DNA from: Talpa occidentalis
Taxonomy: Eukaryota > Chordata > Mammalia > Eulipotyphla > Talpidae
Direction of reading: 5' to 3'
Length of the DNA: 64,000 nucleotides
Assembly (NCBI RefSeq): GCF_014898055.3
Contig: NW_023603184.1
Span: 108,924,615 to 108,988,614, forward strand
Part shown: positions 34,390 to 44,700 of the stretch, piece after piece
Layout: each line of letters begins with the position of its first letter
Numbering within the stretch: the first letter of the stretch is position 1
Program-made: the position numbers and the translations under genes
Notes under the pieces: generated by a model
Seen by the model: the letters and a program-made list of their open reading frames with translations, nothing else
Told to the model about the DNA's origin: nothing
Databases searched by the model: none

Positions 34390-34681
34390 GGGCCTCCCTG
34401 GTGGCACAGCGGTTGAGCGCTGGGTTTCAAAGCTGCCCGCAGCCTCTGCAATGCCGGTTCGATCCCCAGCCATGGGCGAAGGTCCCACATGGCACGCAGA
34501 CCTCTCCTGCCGCCCGCTGCTCCCCTCAGCAGTGTACTTCGGTCTTTCTGCCTGTTCTGCTCCCTGCTCTGGCTCTGGTGAATTCTCTCACCCTCCCGCG
34601 CTTCTGACTGTACCCAGTGCTTGTATAAAATAATAAAGAATAAAATAAATAAATAAATAAATTAATTAATTAAAAAAAAAA
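34390..34681 (+). mobile_element. tRNA-derived SINE, best preserved plus-strand copy
   Basis: The head starts 'gggcctccctggtggcacagc'. The pol III A box (TGGCACAGCGG, 34402-34412) and B box (GGTTCGATCCC, 34456-34466) both fit the tRNA promoter consensus. The body with 'gctgctcccctcagcagtgta' is followed by 'cttctgactgtacccagtgctt', then an A/T-rich tail of AAAT repeats. A perfect 17-bp TSD (AAGAAAAACCAAAAAGA) lies at 34373-34389 and 34682-34698. Frames at 34401-34607 and 34451-34633 are SINE sequence. Confidence 0.95.
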
Positions 34682-34799
34682 AAGAAAAACCAAAAAGAAA
34701 AAAGCAGATTAAAAAGCATGAGCAGACCAGCAACTGTGACGCTACAGCAGGCAATATAGTTGCCAGTGGTCAGAAAGATCAGGACAACAACAGGCTCAT

Positions 34800-35605
34800 T
34801 AAAATATGCTTACTATCATTTACTTTTAGGAAAATGCAAATTAAAATCACAATGAGGTATCACTTTACACTGGGAGACTGACTATATCAGAAAGAATAGA
34901 AACAGTAAGTGTGAGCAAGGGTGTAGAGACAAAGGGCCCCTTGACTATTGCAGGGAATGTAGATTGGTATAACCTCTATGGAAAACAATATGGAGTTTCC
35001 TCAAAAGATTAAAAATACACACCTACTATGTGATCCAGCATTTCCTCTTCTAGATATCTATCCAAAGAATAAAAACACTCAAAAAGATATAGGCACTCCT
35101 ATGTTCATTTCCAGACTTTATAACAATCAGGATATGGAAAGGACATTATTGCCCATCAGTGGATGATTGGATAAATAAGATGTGGTCTATATGCACAATA
35201 GAATTCTATTCAGCTATTTAAAAAAAAAGGGTGAAATCTTGTCATTTGCAACAACATGGATGGAGTTTGAGGGGATTATGATATACAGAAGGAGAAAGAC
35301 AAATACTGGATTATTTCATTCATAGTGGAATATAGAGAATCAATGCAAAGGAACAGACAAAATGAAAACATAAAACCTCCCTTGGATTCTGACTGTAGAA
35401 ATGAGGTTACCAGAGAGGGAGTGGGGTGTGAGAAAAGGGAGGGTATTCAATGGACTATATTGGAGTGTTATTGGTTATTACTCTGTGGTAGATATGGTGT
35501 GCTAACATATATTTGAAGAGGTGTGAACCTGTATTTCTAAAACATATACAAGGCCGCAAATCAGTGTTACCTCAATAAAAGTAAATAAAACTGCAAAAAG
35601 GTACT
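34800..35605 (+). repeat. Old L1 3' end, sense
   Basis: ORF2 3' sequence is recognisable ('aaatgcaaattaaaatcaca', 'tgatccagcatttcctcttctag', 'ggataaataagatgtggtct', 'ttgcaacaacatggatgg'), followed by an old 3' UTR ending 'cagtgttacctcaataaaag'. The frame at 34978-35166 (+) retains an ORF2-like stretch (DIYPKNKNTQKDIGTPMF). It is far more diverged than the young L1s. No TSD read. Confidence 0.8.
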
Positions 35606-36385
35606 TCTGGTACTTCATATGTATTATTGGGAAGACAAAGAGGAAAGTAAAAGGAACTTTACAATTTTGAGCAATAAAGGTAGTATGACTTTCACATTTA
35701 AGTTTTGACAGAGAATTCAAAATCTTTTATAAAATATTAAAGTTAACTTCAATATAAAATTTCCAAATATTACCTTCAGAAACATGCAAAAGAATGTTTC
35801 TTTTTCTAATTGCTAAACAAAAATAAAACCAGTTTTCAAAATGTAAAAAAAAGTGATAAGACTAAGAATATCTGAATCTGAGTGAATACAAACTGAGCAC
35901 CTGATCAATAATAGTCTAACTTGTTCATTATCCAGGCAGCCAGCCAGCAAATATTTATTGCAAACATACAATATCCTGGACACTGGAATATAGGTATTAA
36001 CAGGATATCCTGCCTGACCTGAGCTTTCATTCTATACATAAGAAAATCAACTTTTATTGAATGAGGAGAGAGCATTGTCTCAAGAGAAGTTTGAACAGTT
36101 TACTACTGGAAATGAGGGAGTTGTTACTGAGTCTGAGATGGAAAATTTTCTCATAAATAATCTTCTGGTCATAAAATTGCAGGAGTGGTATGGGAGTTCC
36201 ACAAGTACCAAGTTTCTAGGTTCCTTCTATCTGTTTACTCTGTTTTTTCATCTGCTTGGTCTGCAATGTTCCCAACCAAATCCTCACTCCAGGAAGGGGG
36301 AAGTAGAGATGTTAAAGCCACTAAGCATTATATGAAGACCACAATTGGGAAGGTGACCACATCCTTTAAACTCATACATCATTGG
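35606..36385. other. No gene recognised
   Basis: At 35940-36035 'agcaaatatttattgcaaac' and 'cctggacactggaatatagg' resemble a scrap of an old mammalian repeat. The overlapping + frames at 36057-36335 and 36185-36538 show no domain, and the second runs into the following SINE. Confidence 0.4.
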
Positions 36386-36403
36386 CCCAAAATTAGTTTT
36401 GTG

Positions 36404-36677
36404 TGTTTTTTTAAAAAAGATTTATTTATTCATGCATACAAGAACTGGGGTATAGGACAGATGTGCGGGAGGGTGAGAGGATTCGCCAGAGACAGAGCAG
36501 GGAACAGAACAGGCAGACAGACCAAAATACACTGCTGAGGGGAGCAGGGGGCAAGACAGGAGAGGTCTGCCACGCTGTGTGGTTATCTCCCTGGCCAGCC
36601 AGGTTCGAACATGTGCTGCAGAGACTGCAGACAGCTTCACAGCGCTGTACTCAATCACCTGGCCACCAGGGGAGGTT
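36404..36677 (-). mobile_element. tRNA-derived SINE, full length, minus strand
   Basis: 'aaaaaagatttatttattcatgcatacaagaactggggtatagg' is the left tail, and the head ends 'ggccaccaggggaggtt'. A perfect 18-bp TSD (CCCAAAATTAGTTTTGTG) lies at 36386-36403 and 36678-36695, the longest in this window. Frames at 36422-36700 (-) and 36463-36771 (+) are SINE sequence. Confidence 0.93.
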
Positions 36678-36695
36678 CCCAAAATTAGTTTTGTG

Positions 36696-38036
36696 GGCAT
36701 ATCTAACTAAAAAGGAAATGAGAAATGAGAACAGATTCTTGTGGAAGGCTATGTTTTCAGCTAGCAATTGAGAATTTTACTGCTAGGAGAAAAAAGCAAA
36801 AGCAAATAATGGGTTAGGGAGAAGGCAACTTGCACTCTCTGCCAGAGAACCCAAATCAGTAGGTGAGTAAAGAGAAGGCTCTTCAAGCAGAAGTTGGGAT
36901 TTGTTAGAGGAACAATATAGGAAATTGTTCTAAAACAAGTGTTCACATGAAGTCACTGCATAGCTATTTGTGAACAAAGTTATCTTATAGCACACCAGTT
37001 ATTTGCATACTTGTTATCCTACAAAGGGCTGAATATGGGTAAACCCTGACTAAGATAAAATGGTACTCAAATAAAAACTACTCCTCTTTTGGATAATGTG
37101 ATCTTACTATTATGCTAAAAAGGCAAAATTATTGAAGGATGCATGTTCATGGTCATTCACCCTCTTTTTCTCCCCTTCAGGGGAAATTCTTTGCTATCAT
37201 TTCAAGATTGCTGGGCTTCCAGTTTACTGACTTGTAGACATGCAATGTAAAAATTTCTGCTTCCCAGGAGGTCATTAAGGGAACAAAGGATTAGAGTACA
37301 TTTCAAAATACGGAGGTGGAAAATTTGGGGGATTGATTTCTTCAATTTTGGGGAGTTTAGAGAAAAATCTATCTCAAAAAGATAATAGAAAAAGTTTTTT
37401 AGTATTATGTGTTGAATTCCGAGTCCCTTTTTTTGGTTACCTCTTTGAGATAGTATAGTAAATTCACAAATTATTCTTTGGTACTTTGGGTCATCTGTTT
37501 TTTTTCCCCCTTTGGATACAACAATGTGCTGAACTAAAATTTGAGGCTGGGGTAAGAAAGATGTTATTTTACTTGAAGGACTTAAGATATTTCATTTGTC
37601 CAAAGTGTTTTTTGATCTTTTAAAAACCAATAAACTGAACAGATAGCTGTCCATATAATGAAATCTTGCGTTCTAGAAAGAAAAAACAACAAACATCAAT
37701 TTAACTTCCTTGTTCAGTTATCTAAAATCTATCTTTTTTGATACTCTATGTTTTGGATTAAGCAACGACTGATAATTCTCTAAAAATGCTCCTATTTCTC
37801 AGTGGAGTGATTTATTAATCTCTAAGGTAATAGTGCATGTTGATTTATATTTCAGTTATATGTTTGGAGAAAAGAGGGCCTCAGCACATGTTTGAGAATA
37901 CTCCCAGCTGAGGGAAGATATTTGAAGTGGGGATGGAGTAAAAGTGTAGAAGATAGGAGATGAGGGTGAGGGTATATCTAAGAAAAGTTTCATCTATTCA
38001 CATTTTTCTTTTTTTGCCTAAGGCTGACTCAACCAT
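36696..38036. other. No gene recognised
   Basis: AT-rich unique DNA. The minus frame at 36761-36946 has no domain. Confidence 0.5.
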
Positions 38037-38054
38037 AAAAATTAAAAAAATGTA

Positions 38055-38177
38055 GGGCCTCCCCTGGTGGCGCAGTGGTTGAGCGCTGGGCTGTGAGGCT
38101 GCCCGCAACCTCAGCAGCGCTGGTTTGCTCCCTGGCCGCCAGCGAGGGTCCCACCAAAAAAAAAAAAAAAAAAAAAA
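38055..38177 (+). mobile_element. Short-form tRNA-derived SINE, plus strand
   Basis: The head 'gggcctcccctggtggcgcag' runs through the A box and B-box region to 'agcgagggtcccacc', then directly into a 22-nt poly(A). It has the same end point as the copy at 16277, so this is not random 3' truncation. Flanks AAAAATTAAA at 38037-38046 and 38173-38182 may be an imperfect TSD. The minus frame 38029-38325 crosses it and is not a gene. Confidence 0.85.
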
Positions 38178-39174
38178 TTAAATGAAAAAATTCCATATGT
38201 GTTTCTCCAGGAATGCCTGTTTTATAGAAGTAAAAGGCAATATTTCTGACCAGAAGGACAATGTTTTTTTCCCATGTAGTATTACATCTTAAGGCAAAGT
38301 TTTGTCTGGAATAAATGAAAGACATTTGCTACATTTTCTCTAGGTATCCTTTTAAACCTTTCAACTGATATGAGAAAAGCTAGAATGGAATCTTCCTTCT
38401 GTGGAAACCTATTTTTGTAGAATGGATTTTAAATTTCACCATATTTGTCAAAATATGACAATTATCAAAACCGAAAAATGTTGTTTGGTGGTCTTATTTC
38501 ATTTATTTTGTATAAACAATCCCTCTTATTCTTCTAAGAAATGAATACAAATAACAGTAACAGACTGACATTTTTTCCAGAGCAATCATCATTGGATTTA
38601 ATGATCACCAGTGAAGAATGTTTTCCTCTTTTCTAGCCCTAATTCCAGAATAAAATGGAACAGAAAAGCAGGTTTATGTAGCAAGTCCCATTTGAGGGGT
38701 ATGTATAGTTCAAAGCCCCAGGGAAATGTCTTGTTTATAAAGCTCTTTCTTCTCTTAGTATTACCTGACCTTCAGGGTGGTCTCACATAGCCCTCGCCGT
38801 GCCACAGATAACATGCCTCAGGATGACTCACACTATATAAGTCACAAATCCTTGATAGTAGAAAACTCAAATTATCTTGTCACCATTTCACACAAATGAA
38901 ATAGAAGGCCAAGATAAGGACAATGACTGTTTTCCACAAGATGGCAGTGGTTTTTGTGCAAAGAACAGAGGCAGAGCATTCGCTGGATCTGATACCCACT
39001 ATGACAGAATTTTGCCCTTGTGAATTTAAAGCTTGTGAAAGCCCATGTCATGGTTGTTTTCTCGGCCATGGGCTGAGTTCTCAAGAACAATTAGTCCTAA
39101 TTTTTTAGGACAGAAAGAAATGCTGCATATATAATATAATGTTTCTATGTTGTCTTTCTCTAAGGAACCAAAAG
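38178..39174. other. No gene recognised; weak CTCF-like motif
   Basis: Unique DNA. At 38934-38947 CCACAAGATGGCAG matches the CTCF core except at one position. The overlapping frames at 38872-39090 (-) and 38923-39108 (+) show no domain. Confidence 0.4.
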
Positions 39175-39370
39175 TATTTTGCAGCTGTTATTTAATTAAC
39201 CTCACACTATGCCTCTGAGGCAGGAAAAAGGAATTACTGTATATCCTATTTATCACAGTGAATTTAAGTAATTTACTGATATCATTCATGGGGGAAAATG
39301 GTGACACAGGGAATAAACATTTGTTGAATTCCAGTGCATAGCCTTAATCATTAAACCAAGCTGATTTTCT
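39175..39370 (-). repeat. Probable MIR SINE, minus strand
   Basis: 'tatttaattaacctcacactatgcctctgaggcagg' followed by 'ggtgacacaggg' keeps MIR antisense order (…ctcatttaatcctcacaacaaccctgtgaggtagg…). Heavily decayed. Confidence 0.45.
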
Positions 39371-39499
39371 GTAGAATGTGATGTTTATAAATTTAGAGAA
39401 GAGATTCTATTTAAAAATGAGGTTTTCACAATGCAGATTCCAAAACAGTGGCTTTCCCTGTTTTAATTTGAGTATTTAAGTACTCTGTGGGTTTGTTGC

Positions 39500-39645
39500 T
39501 TATGAATACTGGGGAGCTTTTAACCTGTAAAATTCCAATTTCTCTTCCCAGACATTCTGCTTCCATAGATCTGAGGTGGGACTTCGAAATTTGCATATTT
39601 TAAATATTATTCAGGTGATTTTGAAAACTGTGGTCTTGCCCACAC
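39500..39645 (+). repeat. MER5A-like hAT remnant
   Basis: 'ctggggagcttttaacctgtaaaattcc' and 'aaatattattcaggtgattttgaaaactgtgg' resemble MER5-type elements. Partial and weak. Confidence 0.45.
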
Positions 39646-40639
39646 TTTCAGATATTGTTCTAGAAGCCTCAAATAATATACTGAGAAGATAGAAAATTGA
39701 CCCAGTTAAGGTAAAAGGACCTCATTTTTTTGGAGAAAGATACCCTCTATTTCACAAAAGCTTGCATTTCCTTCAACTTTGAAGGGTAAATCCATAGTGC
39801 AATCATTATGCTTTGTTCATAAGCTTTATTTAAAAACAGTTAAAATTTTAAGCATAATTATTTCTAAACCATCCTGTCAGAAGAATATATTGATTTAAGA
39901 ATTATCATATGCTTTATCTTTCTTTTAAAGCTAGATAGTCATTTTTACATAGGGTTTAGATAACTGAATTCTAGTCTATCTCTAATCTTGTACTTTTGAT
40001 TTAGAAGGGACTCTAAAGATATTCTAGCACCAGATGTGGTGTAAAACCCCACTTTTGGTAGCATGAATCTATTTTCCTTCTTTTGAGATAGAAAGTAACG
40101 CAAATCCTTTTTACTAGATTTTATGTCCTTGCTTAAAGCTGTTTAAACACTTACAATAGTTAATAAAATGGTAAATTTGATTGACTCAGTGAGTCAACAG
40201 ATGACATATTCCCCAGAGGTGAGAGTCTATGATGTGGGATTTTCAAGGGAGATGGTTGGAGACAGCATGAGGTGACTGTGGGACTGACTCGCAGTAACAC
40301 TTTCAGTGGCATTAGGTTATCAAGGGGTCAAAGTTTAGATTTTGAAGGAGACTTTTACAGAGGACTTTTGGTGTGCAGTGACCCTTACTCCTTTCCACAA
40401 GAGGATGAGATGTTTCTGTCTTTTTTCAAGTCAAGAAAACAGGTGATTTAAAGAAACAGCGAAGACTTAATTTAGGCTTCTGGAGGTTTGGTGAACATGA
40501 TAATGGTTGAATTATACAACCTGGAAAGTCTTATTGCAAGAGAAGGACTGACTAGCTTCTTTGATAGCTGGATTGCTCTCAGATTAGCTGCATTCCTATG
40601 TTGTTCCAGTCCCTGCCAGTGTCTAGCCTCCTAAAGTTT
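39646..40639. other. No gene recognised
   Basis: AT-rich unique DNA without an open frame of note. Confidence 0.5.
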
Positions 40640-40749
40640 ATCAGTTATTAAATATAAGGTGATTTTTTTTTGTTTTAATTTGCATTTCTCTGATAGGCAG
40701 TGAATCTAACTAAGCCTTATTAAGTGCTTGTGATATTTTGATTTTTAAA
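40640..40749 (-). repeat. Old L1 fragment, antisense (left part, split by SINE)
   Basis: 'gttttaatttgcatttctctgatagg' is antisense L1 ORF2. The element continues at 41010 after the SINE. Confidence 0.6.
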
Positions 40750-41009
40750 ATTTTTTTTTAAAAAGATTTTATTTATGCATACAAGAACTGGGGTGTAAAC
40801 CAGAGGTGCAGGAGTGAGAGGATTTACCAGAGTGGGGAGCAGAACAGGTGGATCTACTGAAATACACTGCTGAGAGGAGCAGTGGGTGAGACAGGAGAGA
40901 TGTGCTAAGCCATGTTGGTTAGCTCCCTGGCAGGGGTGTAACTCATGCAGCAGTGGCTGGCCATGGCTTGATAGTGCTGAGACTTAACCCCTGTGCAACC
41001 AGGGATGCC
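40750..41009 (-). mobile_element. tRNA-derived SINE, older copy nested in old L1, minus strand
   Basis: 'aaaaagattttatttatgcatacaagaactggggtgtaaacc' at the left and 'cccctgtgcaaccagggatgccc' at the right. More diverged than the other copies: the B box is lost and internal deletions are visible. No clear TSD. Inserted in the old antisense L1. Confidence 0.8.
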
Positions 41010-41290
41010 CTTATTCAATTTCTTTGCCCATTTTTTCCATAAGCGTTGCTATTTTTCCTTCTAATTTGTGTAAGTTCTGAGTAGATTCTAGTGTATGTTT
41101 GTTTGTATAACATATCCCTGTGTAATTCTTTAACTCAAAATTGCCAATATAGTCTCCCATTCTGTCATTTGTCTATTAACTTTGTTGTGATGTCCTTTGT
41201 CAAACAAAAATCCTTAATTTGTATGCAGTGAAATTCATCCTTTTTGTTTGTTTTTGCAATTTTGTTTAAGTAGTCCTATTTTGCTTAGGA
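41010..41290 (-). repeat. Old L1 fragment, antisense (right part)
   Basis: 'caatttctttgcccattttttcc', 'ctcccattctgtcatttgtctattaactttgttg' and 'gtagtcctattttgc' follow the antisense order of the central ORF2 part of old L1 copies. Confidence 0.65.
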
Positions 41291-41499
41291 TACAAAGATG
41301 TTTACTCACATTTTCCACATTGGTTGCAAATTAATTACCTGCAACATATTTTATATTTATTGAAGAAGTTCACAAATTATTTTTATTCCACTTAAGTATG
41401 GAAAATAAGATGGTCTGTAATAAAACAATGACATACTAAGGATATTACTGTAAAATAGATAAATTTGAGGTGTTTTAAATGGGAGACAACCTAACACTA

Positions 41500-41705
41500 T
41501 CTAAACTAGTACTACTCAATGTGAGATCCTTGGGTCAATAAATATTTTGGATAATTATTTTGGATATTCATATTCATGAAAAAGGCAGATCCAAGGAGTT
41601 TATCATAGAACTGCTTAATCAGAATCTCTTGGGGTAGACCCAGAAATCTTTAAAGTGACTTGAGATATTCTAAACACATGCTAAGAACTGTTTAATACCA
41701 CTAAT
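41500..41705 (+). repeat. hAT (MER58/MER33-like) remnant
   Basis: 'ctgcttaatcagaatctcttggggtagacccagaaatc' and 'aacacatgctaagaactgtttaat' match these elements (actgaatcagaatctctggggg…tgcacgctaaagtttgagaacc type). Confidence 0.6.
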
Positions 41706-44700
41706 CTAAGAATACTAAGTTTGAGCTTTAAGATCTAAACTTTTGGGATGCACTGACTATGAGGAAACCATTATTGTATATAAATTCTAATGATGAAAAT
41801 AGATGAAAAATTCTGGTAATTTTTTTGGATCTAAATTCCTAAGAGGTTATATTCTTATCTGTGCTGAATCTTCATGAATCATTTTGTAGAGGACCCTGAA
41901 CAATGTAAAGACAATCTCTTTTAAAAGGTTTCTAGAGAATATACAGTAATATTTTTCACATGGTCTTTGGTTTATTTAATTTTCAACAGATACTTATAGC
42001 AATACATTAGAGTCGTTGCATGAATGAATTTTCACAGCTGAGTTTGAATTTATTTTATATTGTATCAAACTTGGGAATGACTAGTTCAATCAGCTTTCCA
42101 TTATCAAAAATATTCTAGGGGAGGACAGGGCAGGGTAAAGACAGCCAATATGTGGCTCCCTCTCAGGAGATCCTTGTTCAAAATTTGTATATGAAGATGT
42201 GATATTAATATAAACATTAAAAAGTATTAGTGTTGCTTTAAAGATCACCTAGGTTTTTACATAAAGATCACCTAGGCAGTATGGGAAAAACCACATGTAG
42301 TTGACTACTGGAAACTGAATTGTTCAAGGATTCTTGAAGTGCTCTTTCCTTCTACTCCAAAGCTTTCCATTGCTGATCCATAGATAAAAGCCTGATTCTA
42401 TGATATTGACCTTGTTGTTAGACATCCTACTTAAGGACTCACTTCTGATAACATGTCAGTGACTACAATTTGCTTCAAAAAATAGTCAGGTTCGGTGTAA
42501 GTAGAATTGTAGAAATTTAGAGCCACAAGTAAACTTAAAAGTTATCTAGTTCATCTATTGTTCTATATGAGGAAACTGAGGCCCAATTAAATGAAATGAT
42601 GCAGCTTAGCTCATTTATTTATTGGCAAAAATGAGACTAGAATTCCTGACTTCTGAGCCAATATGCAAGAGAAATCTCTGCACCAAAATGCAAGCAAAAA
42701 TTGAGGACAGAGCTTTATCCCAGATAAACTTAGACTTGGGACAACTCTGAGGTAAATTTCTTCCAGAGAGAGATTAAGTGAGTACTTTAGATGCATAGGG
42801 TTTATAATTTTGAGATAATTATTGATTCAGTCTATAGAAAAAATATGGAGAGATTCCATGGACCCTGTACCAAATTTCCCCAAATGGTGGCATCTTATAA
42901 GGCAATAGTACAGTGTTACACCCAGGATGCTGACTTTGATGTAGTCAAAATATAAAGTATTTCCATCACCATAATGGAATTTTCTCCTAATATCTGTTAT
43001 TATATTATGTCCAAGACCAAATCAAATTTTCATTTTAAATCCTGGAACATAGCCTACTTTCCAGTCAGAAAAAGTGAGCTTCAAGAACCTTCCTTTCCAA
43101 GAGAGGATGAACTCAGTTCTGTCCTTCATCTGTAGAAGGGATCTAAGTGAGTTCTTTTTGGAGAGAGTAGTTATTGACTTCCAATATGGCTGTAATTTTC
43201 TCTTAATGTCTCTAGAAAATGTTCTAGTCTTGTTTGCTAATGAAGATATAGAGAAGTTAAAATTTCTGAGTGCCATAATCAACTACTACAAGGTATAAGG
43301 CAGTTTTTCTAGAATTCCAACTGCATTAAAAAAAAAAAAACCATAGCAATATCAGCAGAGCCCATTCCATGTCTTGAATAGTTTGTAGCAGTAGTAATAG
43401 CTCAGGGTCTCTCTTCCTCTAATTAAATTAGATTTAGAGTGAAAGAGAACAATTTTTATTTTTATTCAAAAAAACCTATCAATAAGCACAATTGTTTTTT
43501 AATTGATTCTGGTGGAGAGCCTGGGACTTACCTTGTCTTTGGATTTGATTGTTTTATTGCTTGCTCCACTGCCTCACATCAAGTTTACTAGCAACTTAAT
43601 TTCAAAAGCATTACAGTAACTATTTCAAAATGGGATAGAAGTTCTGTGGAATTACTTGAAGGCATAAAAGTTATCCATCATAATAGCAAACAATATGTGT
43701 AACAATAGCTGTTTTTGCCTGACACTGAACAACTAGGACCCTGAAATGGTAGTCTTGCCTTGAAAACATTAGGTTTTTCATTCTGAAACTGTGAACTGTG
43801 TATAATCAGGTAATCAGCAAGAAGCCATAAAAAATTACACTTAGTTGAAGTGACTTGAAAGCATACCCTTATGCTTGTGGTAACCTCAGGTTTTATAACA
43901 CCTTTTATTGATAAGTTAGAACCTAAATTTTCTTATGAAAACCAAGAACTTCTCATCCACTCTTTTTTCCCCAGAGGTAATAATCTTCTGCAATAAGACA
44001 ATACAATATGTTCTGCTGATGTGAATCACCTTGTTCTGCCTTTATAAGAGCCTAGGGGCTGGTCTTTGAGAGGTAGACAGCTTATGCAGTGTGAGGTTAC
44101 CAACACTAGGTCATTCTTCCTATTTTAACTTCTCTCTCTAGAGGAATAATAGTAATGATTGAATACTTTGTTTTGCTTGTGAGGTAAGATACCATCACAT
44201 TTAAACTTACTTTCCTTTCATTAATTTTTCATAATTGTACTTTCTGAATTTATACTCACATGAAAGTGTACTCCTGTGTGTTTCTAGGTTATATTTCTCT
44301 TATAGTCTATAAATAGAAATCTTTAAAATTCTGCACCCATAGTATGGGGACATGAATTAATTATCTGAAACTCTTAACCACATCTTTTGACTATTTTAGT
44401 TTATTACCATGGTAGCTACATGCTCTAAATGTTAATCTAAAAACAATACAAATTAAGAAGACACATTTTACCTCCTTTTCCACTATATCACTGTCTGGTT
44501 GATCAATGTAGGAAGTATAAGTAAGATTATAGAGTCTCTGTTGCTTAATATTAAACACAAGGATTTGAGAAATTAGGTAATATTTTCACTTTTTTTTGTA
44601 TCTTGTGCCTTTTGGTTACCAGGAAACTATGTAAAAGTAGTTTGAGGGACAAAGGGAATTTTGAGGTGAGAGATCACCCTTTTTTGTTCTCTATTTATCT

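Noticed and set aside
34390..34470. A functional tRNA gene at the SINE head
   Set aside because: A and B boxes are tRNA-like, but the sequence lacks a foldable cloverleaf with anticodon arm and is repeated as a SINE.
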